Assembly (NCBI GenBank): GCA_022866885.1 | Contig: JALHWS010000028.1 | Location: forward strand, 1 to 5,603 | Source: Candidatus Microgenomates bacterium | GTDB lineage: Bacteria > Patescibacteriota > Microgenomatia > 2-02-FULL-39-11 | Length of the DNA: 5,603 nucleotides | Direction: 5' to 3' | Shown here: positions 1-5,603 of the stretch, piece after piece | Position numbering within the stretch: the first letter of the stretch is position 1 | How the letters are laid out: each line of letters starts with the position of its first letter | Program-made: the position numbers and the translations under genes | The notes under the pieces: model-generated | What the model saw: only the letters and a program-made list of their open reading frames with translations | Database searches by the model: none | What the model was told of the DNA's origin: nothing

Positions 1-643
1 CGCGGCGGGACAGTTGTTCTTTAGCTGGTTGGTCTAATTTGATTTTCAATTTGCCGGCGGCATTGTCGATAATTTTCTCCAGATCTTCCGGATTATAAAA
101 GTTTAATCGCTGGACGATGCCAAAGCGGTCGCGAAGGGGAGCGGACATAAGCCCGATCCGGGTGGTGGCGCCGATGATGGTAAATTTCGGCAAATCAAGC
201 CGGAGAGTCCTTGCAGAAGGCCCTTTGCCGATGACGATATCCAGGGCAAAATCCTCCATAGCCGGATACAAAGTTTCCTCAACCACTTTGTTGAGCCGGT
301 GGATTTCATCGATAAATAAAACATCACCTGGTTCAAGATTGGTCAGGATCGAAGCCAGATCACCTGAACTTTCGATGGCCGGACCGCTGGTCACTCTGAT
401 ATTGACGCCCATTTCTTTGGTGATCAGGTGAGCGAGGGTGGTTTTGCCAAGTCCAGGGGGCCCATATAAAAGCGTGTGTTCAAGCGACTCTTTCCTTTTT
501 TTGGCGGCGGTGATGGCCACATGGAAGGATTGTTTGACGCGGGATTGGCCGAAGAATTCGTCCCAAGCAGAGGCGCGAAGGGAGACGAAAAGCTTTTCCT
601 CTTCGGGTGATTCCAGTAGTTTAGCGGTAGGTTTGAGTGTCAT
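1..643 (-). CDS. ruvB: RuvB Holliday junction branch-migration ATPase (N-terminal part, cut by window edge)
   Basis: RuvB is the AAA+ motor that, as hexameric rings flanking RuvA, pumps DNA through Holliday junctions during recombinational repair in the cytoplasm. 214 residues are visible from ATG at 643. The family is usually about 330-350 residues, so the C-terminal winged-helix DNA-binding part lies outside the window. Visible motifs in order are FGQ near residue 31, Walker A GPPGLGKTT at 61-69, Walker B LFIDEIH at 109-115, sensor 1 GATTR at 158-162, and LRDRFG at 170-175, which supplies the trans-acting arginine finger (R173 by alignment to E. coli R174). The start is fixed because an in-frame TAA lies two codons upstream. 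No Shine-Dalgarno is visible, and the 28 bases between the ruvA stop and this ATG are almost entirely a 9-bp tandem repeat. It is probably cotranscribed with ruvA. The identification is very secure. Confidence 0.97.
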   Translation of the reverse strand, partial: MTLKPTAKLLESPEEEKLFVSLRASAWDEFFGQSRVKQSFHVAITAAKKRKESLEHTLLYGPPGLGKTTLAHLITKEMGVNIRVTSGPAIESSGDLASILTNLEPGDVLFIDEIHRLNKVVEETLYPAMEDFALDIVIGKGPSARTLRLDLPKFTIIGATTRIGLMSAPLRDRFGIVQRLNFYNPEDLEKIIDNAAGKLKIKLDQPAKEQLSRR

Positions 644-679
644 AGTAAGTTACTTAAGTCACTTAAGGTGCTTAAGTTT
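644..679 (-). repeat. 9-bp tandem repeat array at the ruvA/ruvB junction (four units)
   Basis: On the minus strand four consecutive 9-base units read AAACTTAAG, CACCTTAAG, TGACTTAAG and TAACTTACT, ending directly at the ruvB ATG. The consensus is TNACTTAAG, and the core CTTAAG is a palindrome. The ruvA stop codon (672-674) is embedded in the first unit, so the array forms the whole intercistronic spacer plus the last bases of ruvA. A second four-unit array with the same phase and the same divergent last unit (CTTACT) lies in ruvC. The role is unknown. It could be a spreading short tandem repeat or a protein-binding array, and the sequence alone does not decide. Confidence 0.8.
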
Positions 680-1250
680 TTTTCCCCAACCACTTCAGCG
701 ATTGTCTTATTTTATCAGATACAGAACCTTCGGAATCTTTCAGGGATTTGAGCGCTTCCCGGCTTTCGGCAGGAGTGAAACCGAAAGATTTCAAAGCGTC
801 GATAATCTCTTTGGTTTCACCGCTATCGGCACCTAAATCAAGGAGGCCGAGACTGCCGAGCTTGCTTCGAAGTTCAATGATGATTTTCTGGCTGTTTTTG
901 GTCCACAAACGGGGAACGCTAGTGAAAAAGGAAACATCGCCTTTAATGATAGCTTCCTTGATTTTTGGTAATTTACCGTTACTGAAAATTGAAAGGGCGG
1001 TTTTCGGGCCGATGCCGGAAACCGATAATAGAAGTTCAAACATAGCCAGTTCATCAGGAGTCTCGAAACCGTAAAGATCAAGCGCGTCTTCTTTCACATG
1101 GGTATGGATGAATAAGGAGAGAGACTGGTTAAGTTTGGTGTGCGCAATAATATCGGCTGGCACAGAAACTTTATAGCCAACGCCGCCGACTAAGATTGTC
1201 AGATAGTTAGTACTTTTAAACTTTATAGTGCCTTCAAGATAAGAGATCAT
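672..1250 (-). CDS. ruvA: RuvA Holliday junction-binding protein
   Basis: RuvA binds four-way junctions as a tetramer and loads RuvB. From ATG at 1250 the product is 192 residues, the usual family length. Domain I (about 1-62) is the OB fold starting MISYLEG, with VGGVGYKV at 21-28 and HVKEDALDLYGF at 51-62, which carries the acidic pin residues E54 and D55. Domain II holds two helix-hairpin-helix motifs. The first is canonical (SVSGIGPKTALSIF, 76-89). In the second (111-124) the hairpin reads VPRLWTKNS where most RuvA proteins have PGIGKKTA-like residues, although the following KIIIELRSKLG is normal. Domain III (about 145-192), the RuvB-binding helical bundle, is present. The frame stays open upstream to a TTG at 1400, but those 50 residues are R/E/S-rich, unlike RuvA, and would exceed family length, so ATG 1250 was chosen. 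No clear Shine-Dalgarno is seen. Confidence 0.95.
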   Translation of the reverse strand: MISYLEGTIKFKSTNYLTILVGGVGYKVSVPADIIAHTKLNQSLSLFIHTHVKEDALDLYGFETPDELAMFELLLSVSGIGPKTALSIFSNGKLPKIKEAIIKGDVSFFTSVPRLWTKNSQKIIIELRSKLGSLGLLDLGADSGETKEIIDALKSFGFTPAESREALKSLKDSEGSVSDKIRQSLKWLGKKT

Positions 1251-1273
1251 AGACGTAAATTTATGGTTTTGCC

Positions 1274-1404
1274 GTATTTGTTCGCAGGTAAAAATTTTCT
1301 TGCTCCGCAACTCGCTCGAGACGAAGCGTTCTTCTCTCCATGAAACTCTACTTCTCTCGCTCAAAATGCGATCTGCGAAAATTTTCACCGTGCTTCGCAA
1401 ATAC
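1274..1404. repeat. Possible MITE-like or foldback segment in the ruvC-ruvA spacer
   Basis: The 158-bp ruvC-ruvA spacer (1251-1408) holds no recognisable gene. Its ends are inverted copies: GTATTTG at 1274-1280 pairs with CAAATAC at 1398-1404. Inside these, GTAAAAATTTTC (1288-1299) matches the inverse of GAAAATTTTCAC (1377-1388) with one mismatch. Gaps of 7 and 9 bases separate the two blocks at either end. The interior is richer in GC and CTC, with a short direct repeat CTTCTCTC at 1331 and 1351 and a CTCGAG palindrome at 1315-1320. The segment has no stop in the ruvA frame. It could be a small non-autonomous element, a foldback RNA leader of ruvA, or chance AT-rich symmetry. No target-site duplication was established. 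Confidence 0.4.
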
Positions 1405-1408
1405 TTCT

Positions 1409-1894
1409 TTATTTTAGATTATTTACTTTATACGAAAAACAGTGGGTTAACGCAATAGCCGCCGCGTCCGAGACATCATCCGGAGTAAGAATTTGCGGAA
1501 GTTTGAAAATAGTTTTTACCATCTGCTGAATCTGGTTTTTATCCGCCCGGCCGTAACCAGTCAAGGCCATTTTAACCTGGAGGGGAGTGTACTCGAAGAT
1601 GGGAATTTCATTTTGGCAAAGGGCCAGTTGGACGACTCCTCTGGCTTGGCCGACGATAAGGGCGGTCTTGGTATTTGTGCCCCAAAAGAGACTCTCTAAA
1701 GCACAGACGTCGGGGTGATATTTTCGGATAAGGGAAGTAAGTGACTTATGTAACTTAAGTAACCTAAGGGAGGAAGATGAAGAAGAGGAAGTGAGAATAG
1801 TATCACTGTGTTTGAGGATGACTTTGCCTTTTTCTTCCAAAACAAGGGCGATTCCGGTGATGGCGATGCCGGGATCAATTCCGAGGACTAACAT
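1409..1894 (-). CDS. ruvC: RuvC Holliday junction resolvase (crossover junction endodeoxyribonuclease)
   Basis: RuvC is a dimeric Mg-dependent nuclease that symmetrically nicks Holliday junctions, acting with RuvAB. The product is 161 residues, within the usual 155-175. The RNase H-like fold starts LGIDPGIAITG at 4-14. The four catalytic carboxylates are present: D7, E67 (in CALESLFW), and D140 and D143 (in DDVSDAAAIALTH). VGQARGV at 81-87, FEYTPLQVK at 100-108 and GYGRADKNQ at 113-121 are typical. The odd part is residues 36-54, where seven consecutive serines are followed by a three-residue periodicity SLR-LLK-LHK-SLT encoded by a 9-bp repeat. Other RuvC proteins usually have a short loop and the start of a helix here. 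The start is ATG 1894, directly after a strong TATAAT box, suggesting leaderless expression. It heads the ruvC-ruvA-ruvB cluster, with ruvA 158 bp downstream. Confidence 0.96.
   Translation of the reverse strand: MLVLGIDPGIAITGIALVLEEKGKVILKHSDTILTSSSSSSSLRLLKLHKSLTSLIRKYHPDVCALESLFWGTNTKTALIVGQARGVVQLALCQNEIPIFEYTPLQVKMALTGYGRADKNQIQQMVKTIFKLPQILTPDDVSDAAAIALTHCFSYKVNNLK
1736..1771 (-). repeat. 9-bp tandem repeat array inside the ruvC coding region
   Basis: Read on the ruvC strand, four 9-base units run TCCCTTAGG, TTACTTAAG, TTACATAAG and TCACTTACT, matching the TNACTTAAG consensus of the array before ruvB. The units are in codon register and encode SLR, LLK, LHK and SLT (RuvC residues 42-53). 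The variable second base is C or T here, giving sense codons TCC, TTA and TCA. The intergenic array has TGA and TAA at equivalent places, as expected if the coding copy is constrained to stay open. A serine tract encoded by TCN codons abuts it upstream. Confidence 0.8.
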
Positions 1895-1901
1895 ATAAAT
1901 T

Positions 1902-1910
1902 ATTATATCA
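1902..1910 (-). promoter_or_regulatory. Extended -10 promoter of ruvC
   Basis: On the minus strand TGATATAAT gives a perfect -10 hexamer TATAAT with the TG extension one base upstream. Only seven bases separate it from the ruvC ATG, so transcription would begin at or next to the A of ATG and the mRNA would be leaderless. No convincing -35 is seen at 16-19 bases upstream, which an extended -10 can tolerate. Confidence 0.6.
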
Positions 1911-1927
1911 CGTTATCCTATAGCGAG

Positions 1928-1957
1928 TTGACAGAGAGAGAGGCAAACTGCTATGAT
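1928..1957 (+). promoter_or_regulatory. Candidate promoter overlapping the start of the lipoprotein gene
   Basis: A perfect -35 hexamer TTGACA (1928-1933) is followed after 18 bases by TATGAT (1952-1957), a five-of-six match to TATAAT. Transcription would begin near 1964, after the ATG at 1953. If it is used, translation would have to start at the in-frame ATG 1968 with almost no leader, or at ATG 2001, which has AAGAGG four bases before it. This signal competes with the reading that ATG 1953 is served by a Shine-Dalgarno. Confidence 0.45.
1936..1943 (+). promoter_or_regulatory. Shine-Dalgarno-like site before ATG 1953
   Basis: GAGAGAGG ends nine bases before ATG 1953, a workable spacing. 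It is the only convincing purine-rich ribosome-binding site before an outermost start codon in the window. It lies inside a GA microsatellite, so it may be fortuitous. It supports the upstream start only if transcription begins before about 1936. Confidence 0.35.
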
Positions 1958-3125
1958 TCCCGCTATTATGGCAGGATTATCTCCTCTCGAAAGAGGCTTG
2001 ATGTTGGCAGGTACTATTACAACTCTAGCAGGTTGTGCAACTCCTGCGGTTCCAACACCGACTAAGGCGCCGGTAATTCCCCAAGCAGCTGCTCCTCAAG
2101 CAACAATGACTGCCCTTTCACAAGATATTGCTTGTTTAACTCCAAGCGATACCCGAAAACTTGAAGATTGCGCCAATCGTGTAGATTATCAAACCATCGA
2201 ACCGCGTATCAACAAACTCTCCGAAATAATTTCAGACCCTGGTGTTTCAGAAAAATCGCAGACAAATTTATCCAGTGTTCTATTAACAATAATGGAAATG
2301 CAAAAAGCACGGAAAATACGATGGTATATCTATAGACAAAAAGGAGATATCGGATACACTCAAAAAGGCAGAAGTAGAATTGTATTACCTGTAATCGGAC
2401 AAGATTTTTTTGTGGCGGTAGTTTTACCTCAAGATCAGCCTGATATTGAAGCGGATAGATTAGGTGTTGACTTCCATGAACTATTTCATGCAGTAAGAGC
2501 TTATGAACGATTTAGGCAGGGTGCTGATCCTGCAACCGATCAAGCTCCAATACAGGAGGAATATGATGCCGAATATTATGAATTATTTATAGAGAAAATT
2601 GCCAGGCTCAGAGGGATGAGATCAAAAGACATAAGCGCTCTATTGCAAACTGACGGAATTGACCTGGCAGAAGTAGTGTATATGTTTGACGGTAACCATA
2701 TAGGACCGGAAAGTAAGATATATCAATATCTTTCAGATTTGCGTATAAGATTTATCCTTCAACGTGAAGTAACAAGAGCCAAGAAGAAGTTAGCAGTAAT
2801 GCCAAATGATCAGGAAGCAAAAAAAGATCTACAGAAAGCTAAAGACCAAATTAAAGAAATCGACAATCTATGGAATGGATTTCCAGCTTCAGGATCAGCA
2901 GATTCTAATATTTTAAGAACTATTAAATCCCGGAAAGACTTATTTGATCCAAGTTTTTTCCCGACTTCACAACAGGGAAGATGGGGAGGAACTAGTTTGG
3001 TAGATCATCGATATCGCCCAGATACTCGGAGTAGATTACCAGCTAGAGGGGTTGTTTTTGCCGGAACGACAAAAGGAGTTCGTCACCCGCGATTTGTCAC
3101 AAGAGCGCCGGGAAGGCGCGCTTAA
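1953..3125 (+). CDS. Putative exported lipoprotein with zincin-type HExxH motif (family not recognised)
   Basis: The gene encodes 390 residues from ATG 1953; in-frame ATGs at 1968 and 2001 are alternatives. Seen: an N-terminal hydrophobic stretch ending in a lipobox TLAGC (Cys28), then a Pro/Ala/Thr-rich linker (about 29-53), suggesting export and lipid anchoring on the outer face of the cytoplasmic membrane. C61 and C73 could form a disulfide. The central region has VDFHELFHAV, where H175, E176 and H179 form the HExxH zinc-binding motif, followed by an acidic EEYDAEYYE (202-210) that could supply the third ligand, as in gluzincins. A charged helical region (about 264-306) may be a coiled coil, and the last 50 residues are Arg/Gly-rich. 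Peptidase activity is inferred from the motif only. The substrate is unknown, and it could be an inactive homologue. It diverges from ruvC and precedes ppdK by 106 bp without an obvious link. Base composition looks more A+T-rich than in the neighbouring genes. Confidence 0.75.
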   Translation: MIPAIMAGLSPLERGLMLAGTITTLAGCATPAVPTPTKAPVIPQAAAPQATMTALSQDIACLTPSDTRKLEDCANRVDYQTIEPRINKLSEIISDPGVSEKSQTNLSSVLLTIMEMQKARKIRWYIYRQKGDIGYTQKGRSRIVLPVIGQDFFVAVVLPQDQPDIEADRLGVDFHELFHAVRAYERFRQGADPATDQAPIQEEYDAEYYELFIEKIARLRGMRSKDISALLQTDGIDLAEVVYMFDGNHIGPESKIYQYLSDLRIRFILQREVTRAKKKLAVMPNDQEAKKDLQKAKDQIKEIDNLWNGFPASGSADSNILRTIKSRKDLFDPSFFPTSQQGRWGGTSLVDHRYRPDTRSRLPARGVVFAGTTKGVRHPRFVTRAPGRRA

Positions 3126-3190
3126 GAGCCCTCTTTGGGATTTCTCGTTCAGCTTCTTTTAAGTATCTTTTCAGTATTCATTTTGATACC

Positions 3191-3220
3191 TTGCCAAAGA
3201 GAAAATGTCTGTGGTATATA
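3191..3220 (+). promoter_or_regulatory. Candidate ppdK promoter
   Basis: TTGCCA (3191-3196, five of six to TTGACA) is followed after 18 bases by TATATA (3215-3220), with TG immediately before it at the extended -10 position (TGGTATATA). Transcription would begin near 3227, only about five bases before the ppdK ATG. The rest of the 3126-3231 spacer shows only a weak imperfect GTATC/GATAC inverted repeat (3163-3189) and no convincing terminator for the preceding gene. Confidence 0.5.
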
Positions 3221-3231
3221 TAGAGTTTAAT

Positions 3232-5603
3232 ATGCCCAAGAAATTTGTATATTTCTTTGGCGGGGGTCGGGCAGACGGCAACGAGAGTATGAAGAATCTG
3301 CTCGGCGGCAAAGGGGCAAACCTCGCTGAAATGGCAGGACATAAAGACCTTCAATTGCCCGTTCCCCCGGGATTTACCATCACCACCGAAGTCTGCACCC
3401 AATATTTCGAAAACAAAAAAACCTTCACCAAAAATCTCCGCGACGAAGTCAGCAAAGCTCTTTCAAAGATAGAAAAACTGATGGCCAAAAAATTCGGCGA
3501 CCCCCAAAATCCCTTACTCGTTTCCGTCCGATCCGGAGCCCGTCGGTCAATGCCTGGGATGATGGAGACGGTTCTCAATGTCGGCTTGACTGAAAAAACA
3601 ATTCCCGGAATGATTGAAAAAACCAACGGAAACGAGCGGTTTGTTTATGACGCATACCGCCGGCTGATCATGATGTATTCGGACGTGGTGATGGAAAAAG
3701 CGGCCGGGATTGAGCCGGAACATGACGAGGCGGGAATCCGCAAACGTCTGGAAAAAATCATGGGAAGGCGGAAGAAAGAAAAGGGAGTGGTCAATGATAC
3801 TGATTTGGACAGCGGAGATTTGAGAAAATTGTGTGTTCTTTTTAAAAAAGAAATAAAGAATGTTTTAAAAAAGGATTTTCCCGATGATCCGTATGAGCAG
3901 TTATGGGGCGGGATTGCGGCGATTTTTTCCTCCTGGAACGGTAAAAGAGCGGTCTCATATCGCCGAATTGAAAATATCCCGGATAGTTGGGGGACGGCCG
4001 TTACTGTCCAGTCAATGGTTTTCGGCAACATGGGGCAAGTTAGTGCTACCGGTGTAGGTTTCACCAGAAATCCGGGTAACGGCAACAACCATTTTTACGG
4101 CGAATACCTGACAAATGCTCAAGGTGAGGATGTGGTAGCCGGGATCAGGACGCCATCTCCAGTTAACGAATGGTCAAAAAACAACCACAACCGAGATTTA
4201 ATCAGTATGGAGCAGGGAATGCCCGTCTTGTACAAAGAACTCTTTGAGATCCAAAAGAGACTGGAAAAACATTACCGCGACATGCAGGATATCGAGTTTA
4301 CGGTGGAAAAAGGCCGTTTATTTATGCTCCAGTGCCGCATTGGCAAACGTAACGGGCCGGCAGCGGTCAAGATGGCGGTTGACATGGTGAAGGAGAAACT
4401 GATTAGCCCAAAGGATGCAGTGATAAGAGTGACTCCCAGTCAACTGGACGAACTGCTTCATCCCATCATTGATCCCAAAGAGGAAATGAAGGTAAAGCCG
4501 ATTGCTTATGGTTTGCCGGCCGGGCCGGGAGGAGCCGGCGGCGAGATAGTTTTCAGCGCTTTAATGGCGGTTAATTGGGCTAAAGAAGGCAAACAAGTGA
4601 TTTTGGTCCGCGAGGAAACTAATCCTGAAGACGTCGAAGGGATGCGAGCGGCTCAGGCGATACTGACGGCCAGAGGAGGCATGACTTCGCACGCGGCTTT
4701 GGTGGCCCGCGGCTGGGGAAAATGTTGTGTTGTGGGCTGCGGGGCGCTTCATATAGATTATTTTGACAAAAAAATGGTCGTTGATAACAAAACTTACCAT
4801 GAGGGCGACTGGTTGACCTTAAACGGCAGTAAGGGGACGGTTTACGAGGGAGAATTAAAAATGATTGAGGTGTCGCAGGAGAATAAAAACCTAAATGCAT
4901 TTTTAAAACTGGCTGATCAGTTCCGCAAGCTGAAAATCCGCACTAACGCCGATACGCCAGAGGATTCAAAAAGGGCGCGCGCCTTCGGAGCCGAAGGGAT
5001 CGGTCTTTTCCGGATTGAACACATGTTTTACGGCAAAGGCAGCGATAAAGCCCTTTTTATTTTGCGGAAAATGATTGTCTCCAAAAATGAGGAGGAAAGG
5101 CAAAAAGCCCTCAATGAGCTTTTCCCGTACATGAAGTCGGATATCAAAAACACGCTTTCGGTCATGCATGGCCTGCCAGTAACCATCAGGCTGATGGATC
5201 CGCCCCTGCATGAATTTGTCCCCAGGGAAAGAAAACAGCAGGAAGAGCTTTGTAAAGATTTGAAAATCAGTTTGTTTGATTTCCAAAAACGGGTACACGC
5301 TCTTCGTGAAAACAATCCGATGATGGGACACCGGGGAGTAAGATTGGGGATCACTTATCCGGAAATCACCCGGATGCAGGTAAGGGCGATTTTTGAGGCG
5401 GCCGCCCAGCTTCTCAAAGAAAAAATCAAAGCCATCCCGGAAATTATGATACCGGTTGTCGGTGAAGTGAAAGAATATTCTCATCAGAATGAAATTATCA
5501 AAGAGGTACACCTAGAAGTGTTGAAAAAATATTCCCTGAAAAAAATTCCCCATCTGGTAGGGACCATGATTGAGGTTCCCAGAGCGTGCATCACTGCCGG
5601 AAA
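3232..5603 (+). CDS. ppdK: Pyruvate, phosphate dikinase (C-terminus cut by window edge)
   Basis: PPDK catalyses the reversible conversion of ATP, pyruvate and phosphate to AMP, PEP and pyrophosphate, serving glycolysis or gluconeogenesis in the cytoplasm. 790 complete codons are visible of a usual 870-900. The N-terminal ATP-grasp half shows GGKGANLAEM (K27), SVRSGARRSMPGMMETV (R100), WGTAVTVQSMVFGNMG, NAQGEDVVAGIRTP, DIEFTVE (E355) and MLQCR (Q367). The central phosphohistidine domain has ILTARGGMTSHAALVARG with catalytic H487 and T485, the threonine phosphorylated by PPDK regulatory protein in some lineages. The PEP/pyruvate TIM barrel begins with IRTNADTPED (R570), followed by RLMDPPLHEF (R653), NPMMGHRGVRLGITYPE and GTMIEVPRA (E781, a metal ligand in homologues). 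The last barrel strands and the catalytic cysteine region lie beyond the window. The GGMTSHAA motif and these barrel blocks match PPDK closely and distinguish it from PEP synthase and PTS enzyme I. ATG 3232 fits the family N-terminus, with no Shine-Dalgarno. Confidence 0.97.
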   Translation, partial: MPKKFVYFFGGGRADGNESMKNLLGGKGANLAEMAGHKDLQLPVPPGFTITTEVCTQYFENKKTFTKNLRDEVSKALSKIEKLMAKKFGDPQNPLLVSVRSGARRSMPGMMETVLNVGLTEKTIPGMIEKTNGNERFVYDAYRRLIMMYSDVVMEKAAGIEPEHDEAGIRKRLEKIMGRRKKEKGVVNDTDLDSGDLRKLCVLFKKEIKNVLKKDFPDDPYEQLWGGIAAIFSSWNGKRAVSYRRIENIPDSWGTAVTVQSMVFGNMGQVSATGVGFTRNPGNGNNHFYGEYLTNAQGEDVVAGIRTPSPVNEWSKNNHNRDLISMEQGMPVLYKELFEIQKRLEKHYRDMQDIEFTVEKGRLFMLQCRIGKRNGPAAVKMAVDMVKEKLISPKDAVIRVTPSQLDELLHPIIDPKEEMKVKPIAYGLPAGPGGAGGEIVFSALMAVNWAKEGKQVILVREETNPEDVEGMRAAQAILTARGGMTSHAALVARGWGKCCVVGCGALHIDYFDKKMVVDNKTYHEGDWLTLNGSKGTVYEGELKMIEVSQENKNLNAFLKLADQFRKLKIRTNADTPEDSKRARAFGAEGIGLFRIEHMFYGKGSDKALFILRKMIVSKNEEERQKALNELFPYMKSDIKNTLSVMHGLPVTIRLMDPPLHEFVPRERKQQEELCKDLKISLFDFQKRVHALRENNPMMGHRGVRLGITYPEITRMQVRAIFEAAAQLLKEKIKAIPEIMIPVVGEVKEYSHQNEIIKEVHLEVLKKYSLKKIPHLVGTMIEVPRACITAG

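Noticed and set aside
644..679. CRISPR-like array at the ruvA/ruvB junction
   Set aside because: The 9-base units are directly adjacent with no spacers, so this is a simple tandem repeat.
117..836. Plus-strand open frames opposite ruvB and ruvA
   Set aside because: These are reverse-strand shadows of clearly conserved RuvB and RuvA coding sequence.
1251..1400. N-terminal extension of RuvA to a TTG at 1400 (50 extra residues)
   Set aside because: The extra residues are R/E/S-rich and unlike RuvA, the start would be TTG without a ribosome-binding site, and ATG 1250 gives the canonical MISYLEG start and 192-residue length.
3101..3150. Possible rho-independent terminator after the lipoprotein gene
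   Set aside because: AGCGCC and GGCGCGCT can pair only with a bulge, the pairing lies within the last codons of the gene, and no T-run follows. CCC/GGG around TCTTT at 3129-3139 is too short a stem.
3645..4088. Minus-strand open frame of 147 codons opposite the PPDK N-terminal half
   Set aside because: It is antisense to conserved PPDK motifs, is low-complexity in character and has no independent start signals.
4681..4692. PEP synthase or PTS enzyme I instead of PPDK
   Set aside because: The GGMTSHAA context, the SVRSGARRSMPGMMETV and GIRTP blocks of the N-terminal half, and the overall length fit PPDK specifically.
4966..5511. Long minus-strand open frame of 181 codons opposite ppdK
   Set aside because: It lies wholly antisense to strongly conserved PPDK TIM-barrel sequence, and its translation (Phe/His-rich) resembles no domain, so it is a shadow frame.
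1..5603. Alternative genetic code with UGA read as glycine, as in some CPR lineages
   Set aside because: All five genes read through without in-frame TGA and keep family motifs with the standard code.

Overview
The window most resembles a chromosomal piece of a Candidate Phyla Radiation (Patescibacteria) bacterium, possibly Microgenomates-like. This is inferred from compact genes, the character of the RuvB, RuvA and RuvC proteins, a bacterial pyruvate phosphate dikinase, and one orphan lipoprotein. No gene needs a recoded stop codon, so the standard bacterial code fits. The phylum assignment is a judgement from protein character and no database search was run.

The left third (1-1894) lies on the minus strand and reads ruvC, ruvA, ruvB, with ruvB cut by the window edge. 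These genes encode the Holliday-junction processing set: RuvA binds and holds the junction open, the RuvB AAA+ rings drive branch migration, and RuvC cuts the junction. The RuvB and RuvC active-site residues that lie in the window are present. In RuvA the second helix-hairpin-helix has an altered hairpin (PRLW where PGIG is usual).

Two kinds of repeat lie in this operon. A degenerate 9-bp unit (TNACTTAAG on the coding strand) occurs in four tandem copies at the ruvA/ruvB junction and again in four in-frame copies inside ruvC, next to a run of seven serines. The 158-bp ruvC-ruvA spacer holds a roughly 131-bp segment with imperfect inverted ends.

A 58-bp divergent intergenic region (1895-1952) separates ruvC from a plus-strand gene for a probable exported lipoprotein with a zincin-type HELFH motif (1953-3125). 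This gene looks richer in A+T than its neighbours and I do not recognise its family. After a 106-bp spacer, ppdK (pyruvate phosphate dikinase) starts at 3232 and runs off the right edge with about 790 codons visible. It links pyruvate and PEP in central carbon metabolism and has no evident functional tie to the ruv genes.

The best promoter-like signals sit almost on top of the start codons (ruvC, the lipoprotein gene, ppdK), and most starts lack a Shine-Dalgarno sequence. This hints at leaderless or very short-leader transcripts. I saw no tRNA, rRNA, CRISPR array or insertion sequence. The most unusual item is the shared 9-bp repeat array that has apparently been accommodated in the ruvC reading frame.
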